Part shown: positions 1 to 7,438 of the stretch, piece after piece | How the letters are laid out: each line of letters starts with the position of its first letter | How positions within the stretch are numbered: position 1 is the stretch's first letter | NCBI GenBank assembly: GCA_963703085.1 | Contig: OY969789.1 | Span: forward strand, 2,666,001 to 2,730,000 | From: DATAEG01 sp963703085 | GTDB lineage: Bacteria > Actinomycetota > Actinomycetes > Mycobacteriales > Jatrophihabitantaceae | Direction of reading: 5' to 3' | Length of the DNA: 64,000 nt | Program-made: the position numbers and the translations under genes | The notes under the pieces: generated by a model | Seen by the model: the letters and a program-made list of their open reading frames with translations, nothing else | Databases searched by the model: none | What the model was told of the DNA's origin: nothing

Positions 1-533
1 TCGATGGCCCGGCCGATGCGATGACGGTGCAGGTGCGCGACCCGGAGAAGGTCGTCTGGTTGTCGCAGACCACGCTCTCGGTGGACGAGACGATGCTGAC
101 CGTCGAGGCGCTGAAGGAACGTTTTCCGGCATTGCAGTCGCCGCCGAGCGACGACATCTGCTACGCCACGCAGAACCGGCAAGCCGCGGTGAAGGCAATC
201 GCCCCGCAGGTGCAGCTTTTTCTCGTGGTCGGTTCCGCCAACTCGTCGAACTCGGTGCGGATGGTGGAGGTGGCCGGGGCGGCCGGCGCGGCGGCGGCCT
301 ACCTGGTGGAGAACGCTGCGGCGATCGACCCGCAATGGTTGACCGGGGTGACCGAGATCGGCTTGTCGTCCGGGGCCAGCGTGCCGGAGATCCTGGTCCA
401 GGACGTGCTGGCGTGGCTTGCCGAGAACGGGTTCGCCACGATCGAAGAGGTCGAGCACACCGAGGAGCGGCTCACCTTCGCTCTGCCGCAGGAGTTGCGC
501 CGTGATCTGAAGTTGGCTGCAAAGCCGGGCTGA
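1..533 (+). CDS. ispH: 4-hydroxy-3-methylbut-2-enyl diphosphate reductase (IspH/LytB), 3' part
   Basis: This is the C-terminal part of the last enzyme of the MEP isoprenoid pathway, a cytoplasmic [4Fe-4S] enzyme that converts HMBPP to IPP and DMAPP. The frame is open to the left edge of the window, so the start is missing. Visible family signatures are the SQTTLSVDET segment, DDICYATQNRQ with one of the cluster cysteines, the VVGSANSSNS substrate-binding loop and GLSSGASVPE near the end. The tail after the last motif is about 55 residues and ordinary for actinobacterial IspH. The next gene is convergent, 6 bases away. Confidence 0.96.
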   Translation, partial: DGPADAMTVQVRDPEKVVWLSQTTLSVDETMLTVEALKERFPALQSPPSDDICYATQNRQAAVKAIAPQVQLFLVVGSANSSNSVRMVEVAGAAGAAAAYLVENAAAIDPQWLTGVTEIGLSSGASVPEILVQDVLAWLAENGFATIEEVEHTEERLTFALPQELRRDLKLAAKPG

Positions 534-539
534 GCGCAG

Positions 540-1166
540 TTACCGATTCGCCAGGAGCCGAACTCCGGCGATGAGCAGGACGACTGCCGTCGCCCCCGCG
601 ATGGCGGGGAATCCGTAGACGAACCAGTTGGTGGCCGCGTCGTAGAGGCCGCCATGGCTGGTGAGACTGTTCCCGCGCAGGATGGAGGCGAACAGCTTGC
701 CCAGCACGAAGACGATCGGTGGCGCGATCACAATCGGGAACATCGCACTGCGCTTGACCAGCACGATCGCGACGAACGCGGCGACCACGACGCCGTAGTT
801 GAACATTCCCCGCGAAGTCTCGCCGCGGGCGTAGTCGATCAGCCCGCCCACGGCGGAAATGGCGATCAGCACAATCAGTGCCTGCCAGCCGGGCAGGCCG
901 CGCTCGACGGTGTCGGTAGTCCGGCGCCGGGTTGTGGCGCGGGATTCACTACGGCGCCGCGGCGCAGCACCATCCTGCGCGGTCTCGGACAAGGAATACG
1001 TGCGCCGTGGAGCGACTTCGTCCGACCAGGGCGTCGAGGAGGGCACGGACCGGGCCGGGCTGTGTGTCGCCCGCCCTGCCTGTGCTCCGGGCCGCGGCGT
1101 CGCCTGAACGATGGTCGGGCTCCTCACATGGTGGGATGACTGCAGGCGGATCTGCTTGGGCGTCAA
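540..1166 (-). CDS. DUF6542-like integral membrane protein
   Basis: The protein has 208 residues. The first ~90 are hydrophilic, rich in Arg, Ser and Thr, and probably cytoplasmic and disordered. They are followed by about four hydrophobic segments (starting near residues 95, 122, 145 and 182). This layout, and its place next to ispH, fit the actinobacterial DUF6542 family of unknown function. No catalytic motif is seen. The start is uncertain because the N-terminal part is low in complexity; several later codons could serve. The gene is convergent with ispH. Confidence 0.6.
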   Translation of the reverse strand: MTPKQIRLQSSHHVRSPTIVQATPRPGAQAGRATHSPARSVPSSTPWSDEVAPRRTYSLSETAQDGAAPRRRSESRATTRRRTTDTVERGLPGWQALIVLIAISAVGGLIDYARGETSRGMFNYGVVVAAFVAIVLVKRSAMFPIVIAPPIVFVLGKLFASILRGNSLTSHGGLYDAATNWFVYGFPAIAGATAVVLLIAGVRLLANR

Positions 1167-1214
1167 CGCTACCGGTCGGATGCCCAGTTACCCCGGATCA
1201 GGCGCTCGCGATTC

Positions 1215-2603
1215 TCAGGTTCCGGTCGGCTCCACCGAGCCGGGCAGCGCCGGCTGGGCCAGCGTGGGACGGTTCTTCGACAGCGAAACCAGTCTGGACT
1301 CGGTGAGTTCAGGCGCCTGGGTGGTGAGGGTGGTGGCGATGATCTGGGCCGGCGGCTCGATCTTCTCCTCCGGGCCGACCACCTGTAGTCCGGCCATCTT
1401 GCGGGCCGACACCAGCACCCGGCTTTCCAGTGACGTCACCGTCTTGTTGTAGTCGCCAACCGCCGTGTTCAGGCTGCGGCCGAGCTTGTCGATGTGCCCA
1501 CCCATGGTGGCCAGCCGCTGGAAGATCTCCTTGCCCACCCGGTGCACTTCGGCGGCGTTCTCGGCCAGCGCCGCTTGCCGCCAGGTGTAGGCCACCGTGC
1601 GCAGCAGGGCGATCAGGGTCGATGGGGTGGCCACGACCACGTTGCGGCTGTGGGCGTGCTCCAGCAGCGCGGGATCCTCGCGCAGCGCCGCGTCGAGAAA
1701 CGCATCGGCCGGTACGAAACAGACCACGAACTCCGGTGCCGGGGTGAACTGCTCCCAGTACGCCTTGGCGCCGAGCTGGTCGATATGTGTGCGCAGGTGA
1801 CGGGCATGTGCCTTCAGTCGCTTGCCGCGCTCGGCCTCGTCCCGCGCTTCCATCGCCTCCAGGTACCCGTTGAAGGCAACCTTCGAGTCGACCACCACGT
1901 TCTTGCCGCCGACCAGCTTCACCACTACGTCCGGACGCACCATGCCGTCGTCGGTGGTCGCAGTGGGCTGGGTGACGTAGTCGACGTGCTCGGTGAGCCC
2001 GGCTGACTCGAGCGCTCGCTCCAGTTGCAGCTCGCCCCAGCGGCCGCGGACCTGCGGTGCGCGCAACGCGTTCACCAACGAAGCCGTCTCCAGCCGGAGC
2101 TGATCGGAGGACTGCCGCATGGTGCCGACCTGCTCGCGCAGCGCCGCGTAGCTGGTGTTGCGGTCCTTCTCGACGCTCTGCAACTGCGTCTGTACCTTCT
2201 CCAGCGATTCCTTCAGCGGAGCCACCAGGCCCTCGATCGCCTGCTGGCGTTGCGCCAGCTCACCGGCCGCCGCGGTGCGCGCCGTGCCCAGCCGGGCCTC
2301 GGCGAGCTCGACGAAGGCCTGATTGTTGCGCTGCAGAGCTTCCGCGGAGAGCGAGCTGAACGCCTCGCGCAGCTGCGCCTGGGCGGCCTGCTGAGCACGA
2401 ATCTGCTCCGTGCTGGCGCGGCGCTCGGCCTCGAGCAGGGCGCCGGTACGGGCCAGCTCGGTCTCTGCCGCACCCGCCCTGGCGACCGCCTGGGCCACCC
2501 GGGCATCGACAATTGCTGCCGCCCGTTGCCCGCGCAGCAGCCAGCCCACCGCGACCCCGGCGAGCAGGGTTACCACGGCGATGAGCAGGGCGGTCGTGTT
2601 CAT
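1215..2603 (-). CDS. rmuC: DNA recombination protein RmuC
   Basis: The 462-residue protein starts with one membrane anchor (about residues 4-20) followed by a long Ala/Glu/Arg-rich coiled coil to about residue 180. The conserved RmuC domain follows, with LELERALESAGL, the restriction-nuclease-like VVVDSKVAFNGY stretch and the FVPADAFLDAAL segment. RmuC proteins limit inversion and rearrangement at repeats; the biochemical activity is inferred from fold. I chose the ATG at 2603 because it places the anchor at the N terminus; the frame is open further upstream but that part overlaps the ychF promoter region and looks non-coding. It is divergent from ychF with 85 bases between. Confidence 0.93.
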   Translation of the reverse strand: MNTTALLIAVVTLLAGVAVGWLLRGQRAAAIVDARVAQAVARAGAAETELARTGALLEAERRASTEQIRAQQAAQAQLREAFSSLSAEALQRNNQAFVELAEARLGTARTAAAGELAQRQQAIEGLVAPLKESLEKVQTQLQSVEKDRNTSYAALREQVGTMRQSSDQLRLETASLVNALRAPQVRGRWGELQLERALESAGLTEHVDYVTQPTATTDDGMVRPDVVVKLVGGKNVVVDSKVAFNGYLEAMEARDEAERGKRLKAHARHLRTHIDQLGAKAYWEQFTPAPEFVVCFVPADAFLDAALREDPALLEHAHSRNVVVATPSTLIALLRTVAYTWRQAALAENAAEVHRVGKEIFQRLATMGGHIDKLGRSLNTAVGDYNKTVTSLESRVLVSARKMAGLQVVGPEEKIEPPAQIIATTLTTQAPELTESRLVSLSKNRPTLAQPALPGSVEPTGT

Positions 2604-2688
2604 GCCTTCGATGCTGACACCCGGTGCCGACAGTTTCTTCGAGGCGCGCCCGCCCCGGCTGGACGGCCGGTTCGTAGACTGGCCCATC

Positions 2689-3762
2689 GTGGCTCTCACC
2701 ATCGGGATCGTCGGACTGCCCAACGTCGGTAAGTCGACGCTGTTCAACGCGCTGACGCGCAATAACGTCCTCGCCGCGAACTATCCGTTCGCCACCATCG
2801 AGCCCAATATCGGTGTGGTCGGCGTGCCCGATCCGCGCCTGGACGCGCTCACCAAGATGTTCTCATCGGCCAAGACCGTCCCGGCCACCGTCTCGTTCGT
2901 GGACATCGCCGGCATCGTCAAGGGCGCCAGCGAGGGCGCGGGCCTAGGCAACCAGTTCCTGGCCAACATTCGCGAGGCGGACGCGATCTGTCAGGTGATC
3001 CGCGCCTTCTCCGACCCGGACGTGGTCCACGTGGACGGCAAGGTCAGCCCGCACGACGACATCGAGACGATCAATACCGAGTTGATCCTGGCCGACCTGC
3101 AGACCATCGAGAAGGCGCTGCCGCGGCTGCAGAAGGAAGCTCGTATCCAGAAAGACAAAGCCGCGGTCGTCGCTGCGGTCCAGGAAGCGCAAGCCGTGCT
3201 CAACGAGGGCCGGACGGTGTTCGGCGCCGGTCTGGACCGGGAACCGCTGCGCGAACTGCAGCTGATGACGGCGAAGCCGTTTCTCTACGTCTTCAACGTC
3301 GACCCCGACGAGATCGCGAATGCGGAGTTCACCGCTGAGCTACGCGAGCTCATCGCTCCGGCCGAGGCGATCTTCCTCGACGCTAAGACGGAGTCCGATC
3401 TGATCGAGCTGCCGCCGGACGAGGCGTTGGAGCTGCTGCAGTCGATGGGCCAGGAGGAATCCGGACTCGACCTGCTCGCCCGCGTCGGCTTCGCCACCCT
3501 CGGCCTGCAGACCTATCTCACCGCCGGGCCGAAGGAGTCGCGGGCCTGGACGATCCCGGCGGGCGCGACCGCGCCGCAGGCCGCCGGCGTCATCCACACC
3601 GACTTCCAGCGTGGCTTCATCAAGGCAGAGATCGTGTCGTTCAGCGAGCTCATGGACGCCGGTTCGATGGCCGAGGCGCGGGCCCGTGGCAAGGTACGCA
3701 TCGAGGGCAAGGATTACGTCATGCAGGACGGCGACGTAGTCGAGTTCCGCTTCAACGTCTGA
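2689..3762 (+). CDS. ychF: Redox-regulated ATPase/GTPase YchF (OLA1 family)
   Basis: The protein of 357 residues has the usual length for YchF, a ribosome-associated P-loop NTPase that prefers ATP. Visible are the Walker A GLPNVGKST at residues 7-15, the G3 motif in FVDIAGIVKGASEGAGLGN, a coiled-coil insertion (about 140-175), and a C-terminal TGS domain starting near GLQTYLTAGPKESRAWTI. The GTG at 2689 gives the standard ALTIGIVGLPNVG N terminus; upstream in-frame codons belong to the rmuC promoter side. A decayed partial copy of the internal part of this gene lies at 7188-7280. Confidence 0.96.
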   Translation: MALTIGIVGLPNVGKSTLFNALTRNNVLAANYPFATIEPNIGVVGVPDPRLDALTKMFSSAKTVPATVSFVDIAGIVKGASEGAGLGNQFLANIREADAICQVIRAFSDPDVVHVDGKVSPHDDIETINTELILADLQTIEKALPRLQKEARIQKDKAAVVAAVQEAQAVLNEGRTVFGAGLDREPLRELQLMTAKPFLYVFNVDPDEIANAEFTAELRELIAPAEAIFLDAKTESDLIELPPDEALELLQSMGQEESGLDLLARVGFATLGLQTYLTAGPKESRAWTIPAGATAPQAAGVIHTDFQRGFIKAEIVSFSELMDAGSMAEARARGKVRIEGKDYVMQDGDVVEFRFNV

Positions 3763-3831
3763 GGACCTCAGGATGCACGGGGCGGTTAGCGTGTCCCCGG
3801 TTTGCCTGAGCCGCCTACCTCGCCTTAGCAT

Positions 3832-3848
3832 GTAGTTAGATGTACTAC
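3832..3848. promoter_or_regulatory. Inverted repeat upstream of the toxin-antitoxin pair
   Basis: GTAGT at 3832-3836 and ACTAC at 3844-3848 form a perfect 5-base inverted repeat with a 7-base spacer, ending 16 bases before the antitoxin start. Toxin-antitoxin operons are normally autoregulated by the antitoxin or the complex at such a palindrome. The short arms make this a modest candidate. Confidence 0.35.
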
Positions 3849-3864
3849 TTTCAAGGAGGTGGAT

Positions 3865-4104
3865 GTGGCTACCGTTACCGCGGCTGAGTTCAACCAGCGC
3901 CCGAGCCAGGTCAAGCGCGCGGCCGAGGACGAACCGGTAGTGATCACCGAGCACAGCCGCCCGTCTTTCGTGCTGTTGACCTACGCCGAGTATCAGCGGC
4001 TGCTTCGCACGCCCACCGACCTCGCCAAGTGGTTGGAGATGGACGAGGAGATCGAGTTCGAGATCGAACCGGTCGGCCTGGACATCCGACCCGCGAACGT
4101 GTGA
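3865..4104 (+). CDS. Phd/YefM-type antitoxin
   Basis: A 79-residue protein with the Phd/YefM layout: an N-terminal TAAEFNQRPSQVKR DNA-binding part, then VITEHSRPSFVLLTYAEYQRLL, then an acidic tail that would wrap the toxin. It should neutralise the PIN toxin downstream and repress the operon. AAGGAGG at 3853-3859 lies 5 bases before the GTG at 3865; a GTG at 3859 overlaps that ribosome binding site and is rejected. The stop TGA (4102-4104) overlaps the toxin ATG by one base, so the two are translationally coupled. Confidence 0.88.
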   Translation: MATVTAAEFNQRPSQVKRAAEDEPVVITEHSRPSFVLLTYAEYQRLLRTPTDLAKWLEMDEEIEFEIEPVGLDIRPANV

Positions 4105-4517
4105 TGTACCTGCTCGACACCAACGTCGTCAGCGAACTGCGAAAGCGGCGTGGCGACTCGGGAGTCAAAGGGTGGGTGGCTAAACAGAGTGTGGCTGACC
4201 TCGCTATAAGTGTCGTGACCGTCATCGAGATCGAAACGGGGATCCTGCGCAAGGTGCGGACCGATCCCGATCAGGCCCGGATCCTCACCCGATGGTTCGA
4301 ACAGAACGTTCTCACCGGCTTCGCCGACCGTATCCTCCCCCTCGATCTCGCCGCCGCCCGCCGCGTCGCTTCGCTGCACGTACCAGACCAAGCGCCCCAG
4401 CACGACGCACTGATCGCGGGCACCGCGCTTGCCCGCGGCCTAACCGTCGTCACCCGCAACACTCGCGACTTCGAACGCGCGGGCGTCGCGTACCTCAACC
4501 CCTGGTCAGGTCCGTGA
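4104..4517 (+). CDS. vapC: PIN-domain RNase toxin, VapC type
   Basis: The 137-residue protein is a complete PIN domain. The acidic metal-binding residues are D5 (YLLDTN), E42 (VTVIEIETG), D101 (QHDALIAGTAL) and D122 (NTRDF). VapC toxins cleave tRNA or rRNA and arrest growth when free of antitoxin; the target here cannot be told. The start is the ATG at 4104 that overlaps the antitoxin stop; upstream in-frame codons run through the antitoxin gene. Pairing of a VapC-type toxin with a Phd/YefM-type antitoxin is a common mixed arrangement. Confidence 0.92.
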   Translation: MYLLDTNVVSELRKRRGDSGVKGWVAKQSVADLAISVVTVIEIETGILRKVRTDPDQARILTRWFEQNVLTGFADRILPLDLAAARRVASLHVPDQAPQHDALIAGTALARGLTVVTRNTRDFERAGVAYLNPWSGP

Positions 4518-4575
4518 CCCGCGATAGCTGCGGCGCCTGAGCAGGGCAATCCCGGCCGCCTGACCGCGGCGACGG

Positions 4576-4758
4576 TCAGTCCCGATGCTCTCCGTCGTAT
4601 TCGTCGCGAACCTCGTGCGCGATCTCCTTCTGCTCCTCACCCTCCTCGGTCAGCTCGTCGTCGCGCAGCGCGCGCCCGACGAGCTCCTTCGCCTCGCCGA
4701 CGACGGCGTTCTCCCAGGTCGCAGGCGATTCGGGAACCTCAGGGTTGACATCAGTCAT
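4576..4758 (-). CDS. CsbD-like small stress protein
   Basis: The 60-residue, highly acidic protein contains GEAKELVGRALRDDELTEEG, which matches the K-x-KE-x-VG...DD-L-x-x-G pattern of CsbD family proteins, abundant small proteins of the general stress response with no known activity. The rest is charged and probably unfolded. It has no clear operon partner: the gene to the left is convergent and the gene to the right divergent. Confidence 0.65.
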   Translation of the reverse strand: MTDVNPEVPESPATWENAVVGEAKELVGRALRDDELTEEGEEQKEIAHEVRDEYDGEHRD

Positions 4759-4914
4759 GCAGCAAGTATGCGCGGCGGCCGAGGTACCAGACGCTCAGCC
4801 ACCGGGATGCCGCTGTCGGCCGACGGACTCACGTTGCGAATGGCTGGACGTATTCCCAGCAGTCATCAGTGGGCATAGGGTCTTCGCTGCTGCACGGTTC
4901 TTCGGGGGTGAGCC

Positions 4915-5352
4915 ATGCCGACGCGCTCAGCGCAGGTGATCATTGCCGCTGCGATCGGCGACGTGTTCGCCGAGGTCCCGGCCACCTGGATGACGATCAT
5001 GGAGCAGGTCAGCGTCGGCCCGGTCGGCATCGGCGCCCGCTTCGCTCGGCACGGCACACCGGTCACGTACTGGGACGTCGTCGAGTACGAGCCGCCGCTG
5101 CGCTTCGCGATCGAGCACCGGAGGCGGGAGGAGTCACTGCCGTTCGTCTACCGCTACGTGCTTGTAGCGCAGCCGGCCGGAACCCTGGTCCGGCTGGAGG
5201 CGGGGGTGCGGTTCCCGGTGCTGACGATCGTCTTCAAATTGGGGTTGTTCGCTCCGTTCGTGTTGGCCGCCGTCGTGGCGCAGCTGCGGAAGCTGGACGT
5301 CCAAACGCTGCTGCGGGATCTGAAGCAGCGGGTTGAAGTCTCGGCGTCATGA
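4915..5352 (+). CDS. SRPBCC-fold (polyketide cyclase/START-like) protein
   Basis: A 145-residue protein with the single-domain SRPBCC pattern: a first strand SAQVIIAAAIGDVF, the GxRFxRHG stretch, YEPPLRFAIEH, and a long C-terminal helix. Such proteins bind hydrophobic ligands; no substrate can be named. A hydrophobic patch (about 105-122) is more apolar than usual. GGGGGTGAG ends three bases before the ATG. The stop overlaps the start of the next gene (ATGA), so the two form a two-gene operon. Confidence 0.7.
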   Translation: MPTRSAQVIIAAAIGDVFAEVPATWMTIMEQVSVGPVGIGARFARHGTPVTYWDVVEYEPPLRFAIEHRRREESLPFVYRYVLVAQPAGTLVRLEAGVRFPVLTIVFKLGLFAPFVLAAVVAQLRKLDVQTLLRDLKQRVEVSAS

Positions 5353-6347
5353 CCGACCCGTTCGAGGTGGTGCACCTGCTGCACGCGGCGCACGAGGTCC
5401 GGGAGTGGTGGGGCCAACCTCACGACGTGATGGGCAAGGCGGTCCGTGCGGTTGCTGGGCCGGCAGCGTTCGAGCGACTTCCGGAGCGGTTTCGCACCCG
5501 GGAGGCAGCGGACGAAGGCCTGTTGCAGAGCCGGCTCTACCGGGCCAGATCGGGTTCGGGTTTCCTCCCGCGCATCTCGGCATTCGTACCGCCCGGGATC
5601 AGCTGCCGATACACCGTTGAGGCGACGTATCCCACCGGTGCGACGCTCGTCGCCGAGAGTGCGCCGCGGACTGACTCGAGCGACGACCTGCAGACCTTTG
5701 CCGAGCATCGGCGCGGGCGCGCTCCGGCTCGACCCGGACCGCTCGCGGCAGCGCGCACATTCGGCCATCCGGGATTGCTAGGCCGGCTGAGCCTGGCCAC
5801 CGACCCGGACCGCACGCACGTTGACTGCTACTGCGATGTCGGGTCACGCCGATACCAGGCGGTGCTCTCGCCGGCCGATGGCGCCGCTATGGCGGAGCCG
5901 GAGCTGCTGGCCGCTCTGTCGGTCATTCCGGGTGAGCAGCCGGAGCTACGGCGGTTGCGCGGCGACATCGGTGTCAGCGACCCGGGCTGGGCCGTTCACG
6001 ACGCCCTGCAGCTGCTCGCGCCGGACGCTGGTGGTCAGGTGGCCTTCACCAGCCGGCCACTCGCTACTCAGGCGACGGTCGACGACCAGGCGGCGCGGCA
6101 CGTGGATACGTTGCGGCAGTTGCCCGGCTTCGAGGAAGTGGGGATGCGATCGGGCGTGGTCTTCGGCGGCCGCAACGGGCTGCGACGGCAGTTCCGCTTC
6201 CGCGATGGCACGCAGAAGGTGATCGGAGGTTTCGCGCAGTACTACGTCGAGCTCGGACGGCTCTTCTGTGCCGTCGAGGTCGTCCCCGCGGCGAGCCCAT
6301 GGGGAAGCAAGCTCGATACCGCCGCCACCCGGTTGACCGTCATCTGA
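5349..6347 (+). CDS. Protein of unknown function, translationally coupled to the SRPBCC gene
   Basis: I do not recognise this 332-residue protein. It has no signal peptide and no clear membrane segment. The middle (about 165-215) is rich in short acidic and proline turns. The C-terminal third, with the stretch QVAFTSRPLATQATVDDQAA and a following strand-rich part ending QYYVELGRLFCAVEVVPAAS, looks like a DcrB/PsbP-type alpha-beta domain used for ligand binding. The ATGA overlap with the upstream gene indicates a shared role. The N-terminal half is Arg-rich and may be a separate domain. Confidence 0.6.
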   Translation: MTDPFEVVHLLHAAHEVREWWGQPHDVMGKAVRAVAGPAAFERLPERFRTREAADEGLLQSRLYRARSGSGFLPRISAFVPPGISCRYTVEATYPTGATLVAESAPRTDSSDDLQTFAEHRRGRAPARPGPLAAARTFGHPGLLGRLSLATDPDRTHVDCYCDVGSRRYQAVLSPADGAAMAEPELLAALSVIPGEQPELRRLRGDIGVSDPGWAVHDALQLLAPDAGGQVAFTSRPLATQATVDDQAARHVDTLRQLPGFEEVGMRSGVVFGGRNGLRRQFRFRDGTQKVIGGFAQYYVELGRLFCAVEVVPAASPWGSKLDTAATRLTVI

Positions 6348-6457
6348 TCGCCGGTGGGTGACTGCCGGCGCGCTAGCGCCCAGCGCCCCTCATGGTCGCC
6401 GGTGTAGTCGAACTGCAGCGCGGAATGGGCCGTCGCTGCTCTAGCTAGGATGCCGCA

Positions 6458-7006
6458 ATGACGACGCGCAACGTGGTGCTGTACGAGTTGATGTCGCTCG
6501 ACGGGTTCGCCGACGACCCCGGTGAGGGCGAGTGGTTCGGCGATGCTGACGACCGGATGATGGACTTCCTCGCCGATGTCATCGCCGGCCAGGACACGGT
6601 GCTGCTCGGCCGCCGGACGTTCGAGAAGTGGGCGCCGTACTGGCCGAACTCGACCATGCAGCCGTTCGCCGACTTCATCAATAAGACGCCGAAGTTCGTG
6701 TTCTCCGCCACGCCACCGTCCCTTGAGTGGTCCGGGACCACCCACGTGGCGGGACCGGCCGCGCCGTTCGTGGCCGAGCTCAAACAGCGCGACGGCGACG
6801 ACATCGGCATCCATGGCAGCTTGACGCTGGCCCGGGCGTTGCTTGCCGAGGGGCTGGTAGACGAGTTGCGCCTCGTCGTCGCACCGAACCTCGCCGGCCA
6901 CGGCAAGCGACTCTTCGACGACAACGCCGATCTGCAGCGCTTCGAACTGCTGAGCTCAGAGCGCTCCGGCGGCTGCCTGCTGCTCCATTACCGCCGCCGA
7001 GCGTGA
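6458..7006 (+). CDS. Dihydrofolate reductase/RibD C-terminal-fold protein
   Basis: This 182-residue protein has the DHFR/RibD-C fold signatures VLYELMSLDGFADDP near the N terminus, DTVLLGRRTFEKWAPYWP and the IGIHGSLTLARALLAEGLVDEL nucleotide-binding half. These stand-alone proteins are probably NADPH-dependent reductases of unknown substrate; they are not the essential FolA. A -10-like TAGGAT at 6446-6451 ends 6 bases before the ATG and no ribosome binding site is seen, so the mRNA is probably leaderless. Confidence 0.88.
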   Translation: MTTRNVVLYELMSLDGFADDPGEGEWFGDADDRMMDFLADVIAGQDTVLLGRRTFEKWAPYWPNSTMQPFADFINKTPKFVFSATPPSLEWSGTTHVAGPAAPFVAELKQRDGDDIGIHGSLTLARALLAEGLVDELRLVVAPNLAGHGKRLFDDNADLQRFELLSSERSGGCLLLHYRRRA

Positions 7007-7018
7007 CCCGCAGCCGGG

Positions 7019-7105
7019 TCAGCGGCCGCCGAGCAGGTGTTCCAGCGCGAGTTGGTTGAGCCGGACGAACCCGTAGCCGCGCTGGCCGGCGGTGTCGGGA
7101 TCGAA
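7019..7105. repeat. Left copy of an 87-base direct repeat (xylA 3' end)
   Basis: These 87 bases match 23208-23294 with a single difference (7022 G, 23211 A). The right copy is the last 28 codons plus stop of the intact xylA. The copies are in the same orientation, 16.1 kb apart, and bracket the whole GlcNAc-glycan locus. Such near-identity would allow deletion or tandem duplication of the locus by homologous recombination. Confidence 0.95.
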
Positions 7106-7187
7106 ACGCACCGCATTCGGGGTCGGTGCAATAGGCGGCGCCCGTTCCTTGCGCAAGAGGTACGTAGCCAGTTGACGGGCTGCGGAT
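7019..7187 (-). pseudogene. Decayed 3' fragment of xylose isomerase
   Basis: Reading on the minus strand, the fragment ends with the same 28 residues as the intact XylA (ending LNQLALEHLLGGR). Upstream of this, sequence matching about 110 bases of xylA (roughly 23295-23405) is absent or scrambled. A further diverged stretch, QLATYLLRKERAPPI, still resembles the XylA segment NMATYLLLKERAAAYR. There is no start, no active-site residue and no likely function. It is best read as the scar of a recombination event at the xylA 3' end. Confidence 0.85.
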
Positions 7188-7280
7188 AAGCGCACGCGGT
7201 GCTCAATGAGGGCCGGACGATGTTCTGCCCCGGTCTGGAACGGAACCGCTGCGGGAGTCGCAGCTGTGGAAGCCAAGCCG
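7188..7280 (+). pseudogene. Decayed internal fragment of a ychF gene
   Basis: The plus strand from about 7188 aligns base for base with ychF from 3185. It encodes VLNEGRTMFCPGLERN against the YchF VLNEGRTVFGAGLDRE, then loses frame by a one-base deletion; similarity fades near 7280. It covers about 30 codons from the middle of the gene and cannot be functional. It abuts the xylA remnant on the opposite strand. Confidence 0.75.
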
Positions 7281-7290
7281 TCAAAGGTAG

Positions 7291-7307
7291 TGGGCTAGTC
7301 CAGTATT
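7291..7307. promoter_or_regulatory. DasR-like operator B
   Basis: TGGGCTAGTCCAGTATT shares the pattern of the other four sites of the locus and contains GGNCTAGNCCA, close to the DasR dre core TGGTCTAGACCA. It lies about 95 bases upstream of operator A, a distance that would allow looping or co-operative repression of the same promoter. It sits just after the ychF fragment, at the left limit of the locus. Confidence 0.65.
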
Positions 7308-7370
7308 TCGTATCACCCGCGAAGTGGTCGGCCGCCAAGAGCAACAGCGAGCGCCGTTCATTCCAGGGGG

Positions 7371-7420
7371 TTGACAGCTCAGCACTAGGAACACAGAATA
7401 CCGGCCTAGGCCAGTATTCT
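7371..7420 (+). promoter_or_regulatory. Promoter with overlapping DasR-like operator A
   Basis: A -35 TTGACA (7371-7376) and a -10 CAGAAT (7394-7399) are 17 bases apart. The -10 is the left arm of a 26-base palindrome at 7395-7420 (AGAATAC...GTATTCT around CCTAGG) whose core is CGGCCTAGGCCAGTATT (7402-7418). A repressor bound here would occlude the -10. The promoter serves the secreted glycosidase at 7439. The same -35/-10/operator arrangement recurs at 14054-14102. Confidence 0.8.
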
Positions 7421-7438
7421 TGTCTAGGAGGCGGCAGA

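Noticed and set aside
7199..7438. N-terminal extension of the secreted glycosidase, open in frame to 7199
   Set aside because: It runs through the ychF remnant, operator B and the promoter. A signal peptide begins exactly at GTG 7439 with AGGAGG at the right distance.
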